Assembly: GCA_020636435.1 (NCBI GenBank)
Contig: JACJXX010000002.1
Coordinates: 1,302,001 to 1,366,000, forward strand
Reading direction: 5' to 3'
Length of the DNA: 64,000 nucleotides
Source: Lewinellaceae bacterium
GTDB taxonomy: Bacteria > Bacteroidota > Bacteroidia > Chitinophagales > Saprospiraceae
Positions 37,130 through 47,638 of this stretch are shown piece by piece; position 1 is the stretch's first letter; each line of letters opens with the position of its first letter. Position numbers and translations under genes: made by a program. The notes under the pieces are model-generated. The model made no database searches. It saw only the letters and a list, made by a program, of their open reading frames with translations, and had not been told where the DNA came from.

Positions 37130-37457
37130 CAGAGAAAGGTTTATTCATATAATCGAAGCCATCGACCGGATCAAACGGTTTACCGGCGAGATGGATTTCG
37201 AGGCGTTTTCAAAAGACGAAGTGGTCCAGTTTGCCATAATCAAGAACTTTGAGATTATTGGAGAAGCGGCCTACCATTTAACGGACGAGGTAAGGGAGGC
37301 AAACCCGCAAGTAGAATGGAAGAAGATTATGGCGTTTCGCCACATATTGGTCCATGATTATTACAAGATCAACCTGGAGATCGTGTGGAAAGCAAGGAAA
37401 AATAAGATAGATGAACTGAGAAAACAAATCAAAGAGATATTAGCAGAAAATCAGTAG
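37110..37457 (+). CDS. HepT-like HEPN ribonuclease toxin (DUF86)
   Basis: The 115-residue all-helical protein has the HEPN catalytic motif RX4HXY exactly (MAFRHILVHDYYKI: R-HILV-H-D-Y) near residues 73-82, preceded by the family segment IIGEAAYHLTDEV. HepT cleaves tRNA or mRNA and is neutralised by the MNT partner encoded just upstream, which it overlaps by 20 bases. Gene order (mntA then hepT) and sizes are canonical. The pair has lower GC than the cas genes on both sides, suggesting insertion. Confidence 0.92.
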   Translation: MSARPDDRERFIHIIEAIDRIKRFTGEMDFEAFSKDEVVQFAIIKNFEIIGEAAYHLTDEVREANPQVEWKKIMAFRHILVHDYYKINLEIVWKARKNKIDELRKQIKEILAENQ

Positions 37458-37507
37458 CGACGCTAGTTGTCACTCCCCCTCCCTACCTTGCCGCCAAAAC
37501 GGCCCTT

Positions 37508-38503
37508 ATGCAATTATACCTCAACACCTACGGCACCTACCTCCACATCAAAGACGCCCTCTTCGAAGTGCGGGTGCCCCAGGAAGGCGGCGGCCACCAA
37601 CGGCATCAGTTTGCGGCCACCAAAGTCACATCCATCATCATGACCACCTCGGCGGCGCTGAGCACCGACGCCATTCAGCTGGCCCTGCAGAACAACATCG
37701 ACATCATCTTTGCCGACAGCAGCGGCTTCCCGCTGGGCAGGGTGTGGCACAGCAAGCTGGGCAGCACCACCCGCATCCGCAAGCGGCAGCTGGAGGCCAG
37801 CATCGGCCCGGAAGGGGTGCGCCGGACGGTGCAGTGGCTGTCGGCCAAACTGGGCAATCAGATGGAATTCATCAAAGGCCTGAAAAAACACCGCAGCCGC
37901 ATGGCCGATTTCCTCGACGACAAGGCCGCCCGCATCGGCAACCTGCAGCAGAGCATCCGCCTCCAGGAAGACGCTCCTTCCGTAGACGCCATCGCCGAAA
38001 CATTGCGCGGACTGGAAGGAACCGCCGGGCGCCTCTACTTCGAAGCCCTCAGCCAGGCCCTGCCCGAGGAGCACCGCTTCGCCGGCCGCAGCTTCCGCCC
38101 GGCGCTCGACCCCTTCAACACCTTCCTCAACTATGGCTACGGGGTGCTCTACAACCGGGTGGAAAAGGCGCTGATGATCGCCGGCCTCGACCCCTACGTG
38201 GGCTTTCTGCACCGCGACGACTACAACCAGAAGAGCATGGTGTTCGACTACATCGAGCCCTACCGCATACACGTGGAAACAGTCGTGTTCCGCCTGTTCA
38301 GCGCCAAGAAGGTGAACCAGTCGCATACCGAACCGCTGGCCAACGGCCTGACACTGGTTAAAGAGGGCAAGCAACTGCTGATCGAAAAGCTCAACGACTA
38401 CCTGGAAGTGCAGACGATACGCTACAACGGCCGCAACCAAACGCGGGCCAACGGCCTGCAGATGGACGCGCACCGCTTTGCTAATGAGTTGATTGGAAAA
38501 TAA
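37508..38503 (+). CDS. cas1: Cas1 spacer-integration nuclease, type I-B
   Basis: 331 residues. The metal-binding catalytic residues are Glu170 (GLEGTAGRLYFEAL), His235 (VGFLHRDDYNQ) and the acidic residues of MVFDYIEPYR (Asp247, Glu250). The N-terminal beta-domain (MQLYLNTYGTYLHIKDALFE) is standard. With Cas2 it integrates new spacers at the leader end of the array. cas2 begins 6 bp downstream. Confidence 0.97.
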   Translation: MQLYLNTYGTYLHIKDALFEVRVPQEGGGHQRHQFAATKVTSIIMTTSAALSTDAIQLALQNNIDIIFADSSGFPLGRVWHSKLGSTTRIRKRQLEASIGPEGVRRTVQWLSAKLGNQMEFIKGLKKHRSRMADFLDDKAARIGNLQQSIRLQEDAPSVDAIAETLRGLEGTAGRLYFEALSQALPEEHRFAGRSFRPALDPFNTFLNYGYGVLYNRVEKALMIAGLDPYVGFLHRDDYNQKSMVFDYIEPYRIHVETVVFRLFSAKKVNQSHTEPLANGLTLVKEGKQLLIEKLNDYLEVQTIRYNGRNQTRANGLQMDAHRFANELIGK

Positions 38504-38509
38504 AAAACC

Positions 38510-38800
38510 ATGATCTGCTGGGTACTCTACGATATCGAAAACGACCGCGCCCGCACCAAGGCTGCCAAATGCTGCAAGCAGGCCGGCCTGCACCGGGTGC
38601 AGCTGTCCGTATTCCTGGGCGAAGTTGAAGCCAGCGAAAAGGACGCCCTCCGGTTGCAACTGGAGGAACTCATCAACCCGGACAAGGACAAGGCGTACCT
38701 TTTTTCCATGTCGCGCGACGAGCTGCGGCAGACCGTGCTGCTCGGGCAGGCTTTCGACAAGAAGCTGGTCTCCGGGCAGGTAAAAGCACTTTTTTTATGA
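38510..38800 (+). CDS. cas2: Cas2
   Basis: At 96 residues, it has a ferredoxin-like fold start (MICWVLYDIENDRARTKAAK) with the conserved Asp in YDIENDR, then GLHRVQLSVFLGEV. It is the structural core of the Cas1-Cas2 integrase. Its stop overlaps the cas4 start in an ATGA arrangement, so the three adaptation genes form one coupled unit. Confidence 0.96.
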   Translation: MICWVLYDIENDRARTKAAKCCKQAGLHRVQLSVFLGEVEASEKDALRLQLEELINPDKDKAYLFSMSRDELRQTVLLGQAFDKKLVSGQVKALFL

Positions 38801-39372
38801 TCAGCATTACACCATCTCATATCATTCAACACCTGTACTGCCCGCGGTTCACCTACTTCGAGTACGTGCTGGCCATTCCCCAGTACGAGAGCCGCAACTA
38901 CAAGGTGATGCGCGGCCGCCACCTGCACGACGAGCGCCTGGAGCAGAACAAAGGCTACCTGCGCCGCCGCCTGGGCGTAGTGAACCGCTACGACGACCAG
39001 TACCTCACCAACAACTTGCTGCGCGGCCGGGTCGACGAGGTGCTGGAACTGCAGGACGGCTCCATGGCCCCGCTGGACTACAAATTCGCCGAGTACAAAG
39101 ACAAGGTGTATGACACCTACAAAACCCAACTGTACTGCTACGCCTGGCTGATCGAAGACAACTTCCGCAAGCCGGTGCGCCGCGGCTTCTTGGTCTACAC
39201 CCGCAGCCGCAACAAAGTAGTGGAAGTGCCCGTGCGGGACGAGGACAAAGCCGCCGTGCGGGCCGCCGCCGAGGCTATCCGGGAAATTATCGGCAAAAAC
39301 ATTTTCCCCCGCGCTACCAAATACAAGCGAAGATGCTTAACTTGCACGTACCGCAATATTTGCATCAAATGA
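38797..39372 (+). CDS. cas4: Cas4 exonuclease
   Basis: 191 residues. The RecB-like nuclease motifs are RGRVDEVLEL and PLDYKFAEYK (Asp/Glu-x-Lys) with QLYCYAWLIE. The iron-sulfur cysteines are the N-terminal one in HLYCPRFTYFEY and three in KRRCLTCTYRNICIK. Cas4 trims prespacers and enforces PAM choice during acquisition. Here cas4 follows cas2 rather than preceding cas1, and its stop is 193 bp before the first repeat. Confidence 0.96.
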   Translation: MISITPSHIIQHLYCPRFTYFEYVLAIPQYESRNYKVMRGRHLHDERLEQNKGYLRRRLGVVNRYDDQYLTNNLLRGRVDEVLELQDGSMAPLDYKFAEYKDKVYDTYKTQLYCYAWLIEDNFRKPVRRGFLVYTRSRNKVVEVPVRDEDKAAVRAAAEAIREIIGKNIFPRATKYKRRCLTCTYRNICIK

Positions 39373-39565
39373 GGCTTTCCGGGCGCCAATTTATTTTCGC
39401 TGCGGCGAAAAAGCGGTTGAAAACCTTGAAGGTGAGTGCCTTATGTTTTCGGAAGGGCCGCAATAAAGTCCGGAAAACGTTCTTTGACCGGCTGAACCTG
39501 CTCTTTTTAAGTGCTCAAAAAGCGGCGTATCTTCTTGAAAATGTTTATTTTAGTGCCCGGGACGG
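39373..39565 (+). promoter_or_regulatory. CRISPR leader
   Basis: The 193 bp between the cas4 stop and the first repeat contain no gene. Polarity is supported by the position next to the adaptation genes and by degenerate repeats only at the far end. A run of T (CTCTTTTTAAG) and A/T-rich text precede the array. A promoter for the pre-crRNA is expected, but no full consensus was placed. Confidence 0.65.
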
Positions 39566-42500
39566 CTTCCAGAGCAGTATCCATTAGAATGAGGATTGAA
39601 ACCGCAGGTTGGAACAAGAGCAATGAGACGGTTGGAGTCTTCCAGAGCAGTATCCATTAGAATGAGGATTGAAACTCCAATACGGATTCGATGGCAACTG
39701 GCCTGCCGCAGCTTCCAGAGCAGTATCCATTAGAATGAGGATTGAAACATCGGAGCCGCTATCTGCCGACATCACCCAATTTGTCTTCCAGAGCAGTATC
39801 CATTAGAATGAGGATTGAAACCACGTCTTACCACGCGATGACCGCGAAGCTGCGGAAACTTCCAGAGCAGTATCCATTAGAATGAGGATTGAAACAGCGC
39901 ATCGTCTCAATCACATACGCCGCCACCAACAACTTCCAGAGCAGTATCCATTAGAATGAGGATTGAAACATATCTGGTTGAGTGTCGGCGAAGCTGCAAG
40001 CGTGTCTTCCAGAGCAGTATCCATTAGAATGAGGATTGAAACCTGAACAAGGAGGAAGTGATCAGGAAGAGCCAGGTTCTTCCAGAGCAGTATCCATTAG
40101 AATGAGGATTGAAACCTTCTTCCGCTTCTTCTTCCGACAGGCGCTCTATATCTTCCAGAGCAGTATCCATTAGAATGAGGATTGAAACCTTGCCGGCTAC
40201 AACCGATTACTACGTGCAACCAAAGCTTCCAGAGCAGTATCCATTAGAATGAGGATTGAAACTCCAATACGGATTCGATGGCAACTGGCCTGCCGCAGCC
40301 TTCCAGAGCAGTATCCATTAGAATGAGGATTGAAACTTGGAATCTTGTATAACCCGCTCTTTTCATGTTGGCTCTTCCAGAGCAGTATCCATTAGAATGA
40401 GGATTGAAACCAGACAGGCCTGCACTTGACAAAGGCAGGTTTTCCTCTTCCAGAGCAGTATCCATTAGAATGAGGATTGAAACCTGCGCAAATTCTAGGT
40501 CGATTCTTTCACGCTCCTTCTTCCAGAGCAGTATCCATTAGAATGAGGATTGAAACTCCTGAATTTTCTTGATCTTCTCTGCCGACAAGCCTGCTTCCAG
40601 AGCAGTATCCATTAGAATGAGGATTGAAACCTCCATCTGTGCGATAAGCTGCAAAGTTCCTGCTACCTTCCAGAGCAGTATCCATTAGAATGAGGATTGA
40701 AACATCCGGATAAGATAGCCTCGTTCTTTTCAACGAATGACTTCCAGAGCAGTATCCATTAGAATGAGGATTGAAACAAGTCTTTCAATGCATCACAATA
40801 GGCATTGAATTGACTTCCAGAGCAGTATCCATTAGAATGAGGATTGAAACTACCCTATACAGACGCAGTTGAAACAATCAGCAATGCCTTCCAGAGCAGT
40901 ATCCATTAGAATGAGGATTGAAACCGTCAACACAGCGATGAGCGCCGGGTATATAAGGTTCTTCCAGAGCAGTATCCATTAGAATGAGGATTGAAACTCG
41001 GCTTCTATCTCAGGCGTTGGATAGAATGCGGAAATCTTCCAGAGCAGTATCCATTAGAATGAGGATTGAAACGCAACTTAAAATCACGCTGAAATGAAAA
41101 AGCAACCACTTCCAGAGCAGTATCCATTAGAATGAGGATTGAAACCATGGCGACGCACTTGACTGCTTTCGCATAATAAGCCTTCCAGAGCAGTATCCAT
41201 TAGAATGAGGATTGAAACTAGTTGTCGGGCTGCTTGCGCTAATCCATTCGGATGTCTTCCAGAGCAGTATCCATTAGAATGAGGATTGAAACCAGGCGGT
41301 AGAAAATGAGTTCATTTCCGGGTCGTTTCCTTCCAGAGCAGTATCCATTAGAATGAGGATTGAAACGCGTTCCAAGCTCAAAATAAAAAGCTCCCATTGA
41401 TTCTTCCAGAGCAGTATCCATTAGAATGAGGATTGAAACCCTCAAGCCCCACTATTATCATACCTCCGCCGCCGCCTTCCAGAGCAGTATCCATTAGAAT
41501 GAGGATTGAAACTCTACTGTTATAGTTGTCGGGCTGCTTGCGCTAATCTTCCAGAGCAGTATCCATTAGAATGAGGATTGAAACACTACATCTACCGGGA
41601 TAGCGCAATCCTCTGATATTTCTTCCAGAGCAGTATCCATTAGAATGAGGATTGAAACGCGTTCCAAGCTCAAAATAAAAAGCTCCCATTGATTCTTCCA
41701 GAGCAGTATCCATTAGAATGAGGATTGAAACCAGCGCCCTCGATTGTGGCAAACGTCGCAAATTGGCCTTCCAGAGCAGTATCCATTAGAATGAGGATTG
41801 AAACTTTTGGCAGATTTCACTTGAAAATTATTATAGGCATATCTTCCAGAGCAGTATCCATTAGAATGAGGATTGAAACAGGCCAAAAGCGGCGCGTCTG
41901 TAAGCGGCATATACGCTTCCAGAGCAGTATCCATTAGAATGAGGATTGAAACTTACCTGTATGAATCCGGAAGGATAAGATGGGTAACCTTCCAGAGCAG
42001 TATCCATTAGAATGAGGATTGAAACCAAAATTGCTGCCTGGCATTCCAAAAAGGAACGTTGTCTTCCAGAGCAGTATCCATTAGAATGAGGATTGAAACT
42101 TGGCGTTACCTGGGTATAAGAGTAAGCCAAGCTCATACTTCCAGAGCAGTATCCATTAGAATGAGGATTGAAACCCGGGTTGCTCCACTCCCCTGCCCTG
42201 CCCAGGTTCTCTTCCAGAGCAGTATCCATTAGAATGAGGATTGAAACCCCCAAATAACTTTTCTCTCCGCCCGTGCTGTTTGCCTTCCAGAGCAGTATCC
42301 ATTAGAATGAGGATTGAAACAAACGCTTTCTGTGAGCAGTCTTCATTGCCTTCCGTTCTTCCAGAGCAGTATCCATTAGAATGAGGATTGAAACCCTGGC
42401 ATTGGTTTTCGGGTGCCTATACAGGCGTTTCTTCCAGAGCAGTATCCATTAGAATGAGGATTGAAACCTCACATAGCGTTTAAAACGCTTTCTGTGAGCA

Positions 42501-45500
42501 GTCTCTTCCAGAGCAGTATCCATTAGAATGAGGATTGAAACATCATACGTCCACAATACTACTTTTCCATCTATAATCTTCCAGAGCAGTATCCATTAGA
42601 ATGAGGATTGAAACGAGAACGGCCTAAACCCTGTTGTGGCGGTTAGTTTCTTCCAGAGCAGTATCCATTAGAATGAGGATTGAAACTTCGCGATCTTGAC
42701 GATTACCGGCTATTGTGGCGAACCTTCCAGAGCAGTATCCATTAGAATGAGGATTGAAACGTAGGTTTCCGACGTTTTGTCCCGGAATGAATACGACTTC
42801 CAGAGCAGTATCCATTAGAATGAGGATTGAAACCGGGAATATTCCGCGTACCCTTCAGCGGTTGGCGGCCTTCCAGAGCAGTATCCATTAGAATGAGGAT
42901 TGAAACAACCCGGATTCTTGCGCCCGGAAATCTTCCAGCAGTTCGACCTTCCAGAGCAGTATCCATTAGAATGAGGATTGAAACTTCAGCGGCTACCGAT
43001 GCCTTCTGAACGTCGGCAATCTTCCAGAGCAGTATCCATTAGAATGAGGATTGAAACTTGGCGCCCACAACCGCTACCTAAAAGCCAGCGCAGCCTTCCA
43101 GAGCAGTATCCATTAGAATGAGGATTGAAACGTAATTGTGATGCTGGGTATCTGCTATTACCGACCACTTCCAGAGCAGTATCCATTAGAATGAGGATTG
43201 AAACTGGGGTGTGGGCGCCAACGCTGGCCAGGATGAATACGCTTCCAGAGCAGTATCCATTAGAATGAGGATTGAAACCGACGCGGCCGGCCCAGGAAAA
43301 GGCGATGTTGTTTCCTTCCAGAGCAGTATCCATTAGAATGAGGATTGAAACATTTTATAACGTAACAACCTAATTATTATGAACGGCTTCCAGAGCAGTA
43401 TCCATTAGAATGAGGATTGAAACGTCCGGGTCCATCTGCTGGGCCATCAGCACCCGGTCAGCTTCCAGAGCAGTATCCATTAGAATGAGGATTGAAACAC
43501 CCGCGCTGGGCAGTGGTTCCCCCGCCCAGGATGGCTTCCAGAGCAGTATCCATTAGAATGAGGATTGAAACTAAGCGGCAAATCCGTGCCCTTGTCAATC
43601 ATAATCAACTTCCAGAGCAGTATCCATTAGAATGAGGATTGAAACTCCTTTCCATCTCTGGTTCGCCGGTCAATCTTCGCAGGCTTCCAGAGCAGTATCC
43701 ATTAGAATGAGGATTGAAACGGTTATTGAATTCCATGCCATCGGATTCCCGGAAGGCCTTCCAGAGCAGTATCCATTAGAATGAGGATTGAAACTGTATT
43801 TGGTGGAGCTAATCAACCGCGCAATCTCCACTTCCAGAGCAGTATCCATTAGAATGAGGATTGAAACCGGATTATGCCCACGCAGCTGAATGTATTGAAC
43901 AAGCTTCCAGAGCAGTATCCATTAGAATGAGGATTGAAACTGAAGGGCGCTGTGGTCGTATGCCACCATGGTGTCTCTTCCAGAGCAGTATCCATTAGAA
44001 TGAGGATTGAAACAACACTTCCGGAGAGCAGTACATCTTCATCATGGTCTTCCAGAGCAGTATCCATTAGAATGAGGATTGAAACAGTAGCCGCCCGCCC
44101 TTCGGTAAATGAATGTAGCCGACTTCCAGAGCAGTATCCATTAGAATGAGGATTGAAACAGGAGATATTCGACAATACCCCAAATTTCCATACTATCTTC
44201 CAGAGCAGTATCCATTAGAATGAGGATTGAAACAGTAGGTTAGTATGTTGGTGTATGCCCCGCTTCCAGCTTCCAGAGCAGTATCCATTAGAATGAGGAT
44301 TGAAACCAATTCTTCCAGCGTTTTGGCCCTGCCAACTTCGCTCTTCCAGAGCAGTATCCATTAGAATGAGGATTGAAACTTCCATTCGGGGGCCGTATCT
44401 TACACGCGGCCCCCTTCTTCCAGAGCAGTATCCATTAGAATGAGGATTGAAACCCTGCCATAGCCGCCACTTCAGCTACTTCTATTCCCAACTTCCAGAG
44501 CAGTATCCATTAGAATGAGGATTGAAACTACGATGAGAATAAAAATAACCATATCGCTCCTGTTCTTCCAGAGCAGTATCCATTAGAATGAGGATTGAAA
44601 CTGCCCTTAGCATCCGCCATATCGTCAATCCCGCACCCTTCCAGAGCAGTATCCATTAGAATGAGGATTGAAACAACTGGCCGCAGAAGGAAAGGTAATC
44701 CTGCAATCCGCTTCCAGAGCAGTATCCATTAGAATGAGGATTGAAACTATCAGTTCGTCATCTTCTCCCTCTTCTGGTTCGGTCTTCCAGAGCAGTATCC
44801 ATTAGAATGAGGATTGAAACTCTATTGCGCTGTTTATGTCAGTAATTTTCATTTCTGCTTCCAGAGCAGTATCCATTAGAATGAGGATTGAAACCGGCAG
44901 ACATTGATTTTATCTTGAGCCAGGGAACCGCTTCCAGAGCAGTATCCATTAGAATGAGGATTGAAACTGACTGTGACGTTGAAGTTGCCGCTTGCCGGGT
45001 CAATCTTCCAGAGCAGTATCCATTAGAATGAGGATTGAAACTCATCACGGCAGACTTTATCGGCGTCGGTTACGACCTTCCAGAGCAGTATCCATTAGAA
45101 TGAGGATTGAAACAGGGGCTATACCAGGCCATTCGCCGGTCTTACCGCTCTTCCAGAGCAGTATCCATTAGAATGAGGATTGAAACTACGACACTGCCAC
45201 TGAGTTTTTTTTTCAAGACGAGCTTCCAGAGCAGTATCCATTAGAATGAGGATTGAAACATAACATAAAGTATAAAAGGGACGGGGAAACAGAGGTACTT
45301 CCAGAGCAGTATCCATTAGAATGAGGATTGAAACCTCCCGGCTTCTATGTTACATAGCCTTATGTCGAAAACTTCCAGAGCAGTATCCATTAGAATGAGG
45401 ATTGAAACGCTGTAATCCTGTAATTGCTTTTCAAGCTCAGCAACCTTCCAGAGCAGTATCCATTAGAATGAGGATTGAAACAATGCTACGGCTTCCCCGC

Positions 45501-47465
45501 TTGCCAGCGTCCAACCATCTTCCAGAGCAGTATCCATTAGAATGAGGATTGAAACGATATACTGAGCAGTTTTCCAGCGGAATAAGCGGGCTTCCAGAGC
45601 AGTATCCATTAGAATGAGGATTGAAACGATAACGTACGATAAAACCGGGATGAAATGATAGGATCTTCCAGAGCAGTATCCATTAGAATGAGGATTGAAA
45701 CCCTGTGACAAAAACAGTGTTTCAGGGTTCCCTCCTGACTTCCAGAGCAGTATCCATTAGAATGAGGATTGAAACCCTTCTTCGTCTTCCTTAATGTCGT
45801 AATACTCAGGCCTTCCAGAGCAGTATCCATTAGAATGAGGATTGAAACGATCTCGCTGGTATCGAAGTAGCGCAGGTACTCCTCCTTCCAGAGCAGTATC
45901 CATTAGAATGAGGATTGAAACCTGCTCATCTCCAGGCTGGCGAACATAACCGGCACCCTTCCAGAGCAGTATCCATTAGAATGAGGATTGAAACCCTTCA
46001 TCCGTTGCGCGTTGCGTTGCGCTTTCGTTCTTCCAGAGCAGTATCCATTAGAATGAGGATTGAAACCAGGAGTATATTGATGCAATGAACAAAGGAATTG
46101 AACTTCCAGAGCAGTATCCATTAGAATGAGGATTGAAACCGACATGGACATGGACGTCGTTGGAAACCAGAGCCTCTTCCAGAGCAGTATCCATTAGAAT
46201 GAGGATTGAAACATCGTTTCGCAACCATCTGCCGGCCTCGCTTCAATGTCTTCCAGAGCAGTATCCATTAGAATGAGGATTGAAACTTTTCTTTTTCCAG
46301 CCTGGCCAGGGCTTGCCGGATTCTTCCAGAGCAGTATCCATTAGAATGAGGATTGAAACAAGGCTCCTGGCCAGCAGCCAGGGGCAAGTAATTATCTTCC
46401 AGAGCAGTATCCATTAGAATGAGGATTGAAACTGTTCTGCACCTCTTCCCCGCCGTGGCCCGCGTAGTTCTTCCAGAGCAGTATCCATTAGAATGAGGAT
46501 TGAAACACCCCGAAGCTGGCCGGGAAGTATGGCCCGGAGATCTTCCAGAGCAGTATCCATTAGAATGAGGATTGAAACACAAACCGGAACGAATTGGCAG
46601 GATGCGCCACCAAATCTTCCAGAGCAGTATCCATTAGAATGAGGATTGAAACAATTAGTTCTCCTAACACAATAATATCCCCTCCCGTCTTCCAGAGCAG
46701 TATCCATTAGAATGAGGATTGAAACTAACTCCCGTTCTATAGCCGTCCGCGCTTCGACGATCTTCCAGAGCAGTATCCATTAGAATGAGGATTGAAACAA
46801 CTGGAATAAAACACACATGGAAATGAAACTAGAACTTCCAGAGCAGTATCCATTAGAATGAGGATTGAAACCGCCAGGCGTGGATACTGGCAACACATAT
46901 CCGCTAGCTTCCAGAGCAGTATCCATTAGAATGAGGATTGAAACGAAAAAAGCGCGAAAAATGCCAATCTTGGAAAGTATCTTCCAGAGCAGTATCCATT
47001 AGAATGAGGATTGAAACGCAGTTTTCGGCGACAAGGGGGGGGCTCGCGGAACTGGCTTCCAGAGCAGTATCCATTAGAATGAGGATTGAAACTCGCCTCT
47101 CTCATGTACCTCTTTCAGGTCCGCCTGGCTTCCAGAGCAGTATCCATTAGAATGAGGATTGAAATGATTTTTTACTATAGGAGGGGTAGGCTCCGGGTTG
47201 TCGGGCTTCCAGAGCAGTATCCATTAGAATGAGGATTGAAACTTGGTTTTCCTTACGACGTTATGAGCAAAAGATAAGGCCTTCCAGAGCAGTATCCATT
47301 AGAATGAGGATTGAAACATATCTTCTTTGCGCTTGAGACGGATTTTGCCGTCCTCTTCCAGAGCAGTATCCATTAGAATGAGGATTGAAACTTATTCCGT
47401 AGGCTGCGTCTATCCAATCATTATAGCTCTTCCAGAGCAGTAACCATTAGAATGAGGATTGAAAC
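39566..47465 (+). CRISPR. CRISPR array: 108 repeats of 37 bp, 107 spacers
   Basis: I counted 108 repeats. Each is 37 bp, starting CTTCCAGAGCAG and ending GAGGATTGAAAC; the 3' ATTGAAAC is the expected type I-B crRNA handle. Spacers are about 35-40 bp. All repeats are identical except the one at 47129-47165 (last base T instead of C) and the terminal one at 47429-47465 (GTAACC instead of GTATCC). Degenerate repeats at that end put the leader beside cas4. Two spacers occur twice, and two further pairs overlap. The open frames on the minus strand (repeated MDTALE or SNGYCSG) are repeats read through and are not genes. Confidence 0.99.
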
Positions 47466-47638
47466 TCTTGCCTTCTAGTCATTAGTTTCGCGTTTTTTTA
47501 GAGCCCGTTCAAGAGGTTGCTTCCCGGCAGGACATTTCTGCCTTTCCTGGGCTACTCCCAGGCTATCTTCTTTGAAACTATAATCAGGATTTCGGGGTTT
47601 CCAATTTGGGCTTTTCCTCTGAATCAGCTATCAATTGT

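Noticed and set aside
43058..43241. Twelve-base antisense match (TTGGCGCCCACA) between the spacers after repeats 43021 and 43168
   Set aside because: The match is too short, stops abruptly, and the implied flank is not TTA, so it is probably chance.
39584..47150. Many minus-strand and some plus-strand ORFs with repeated MDTALE, FNPHSNGYCSG or SRAVSIRMRIET motifs
   Set aside because: They are the CRISPR repeat read in different frames, with spacers between; not genes.
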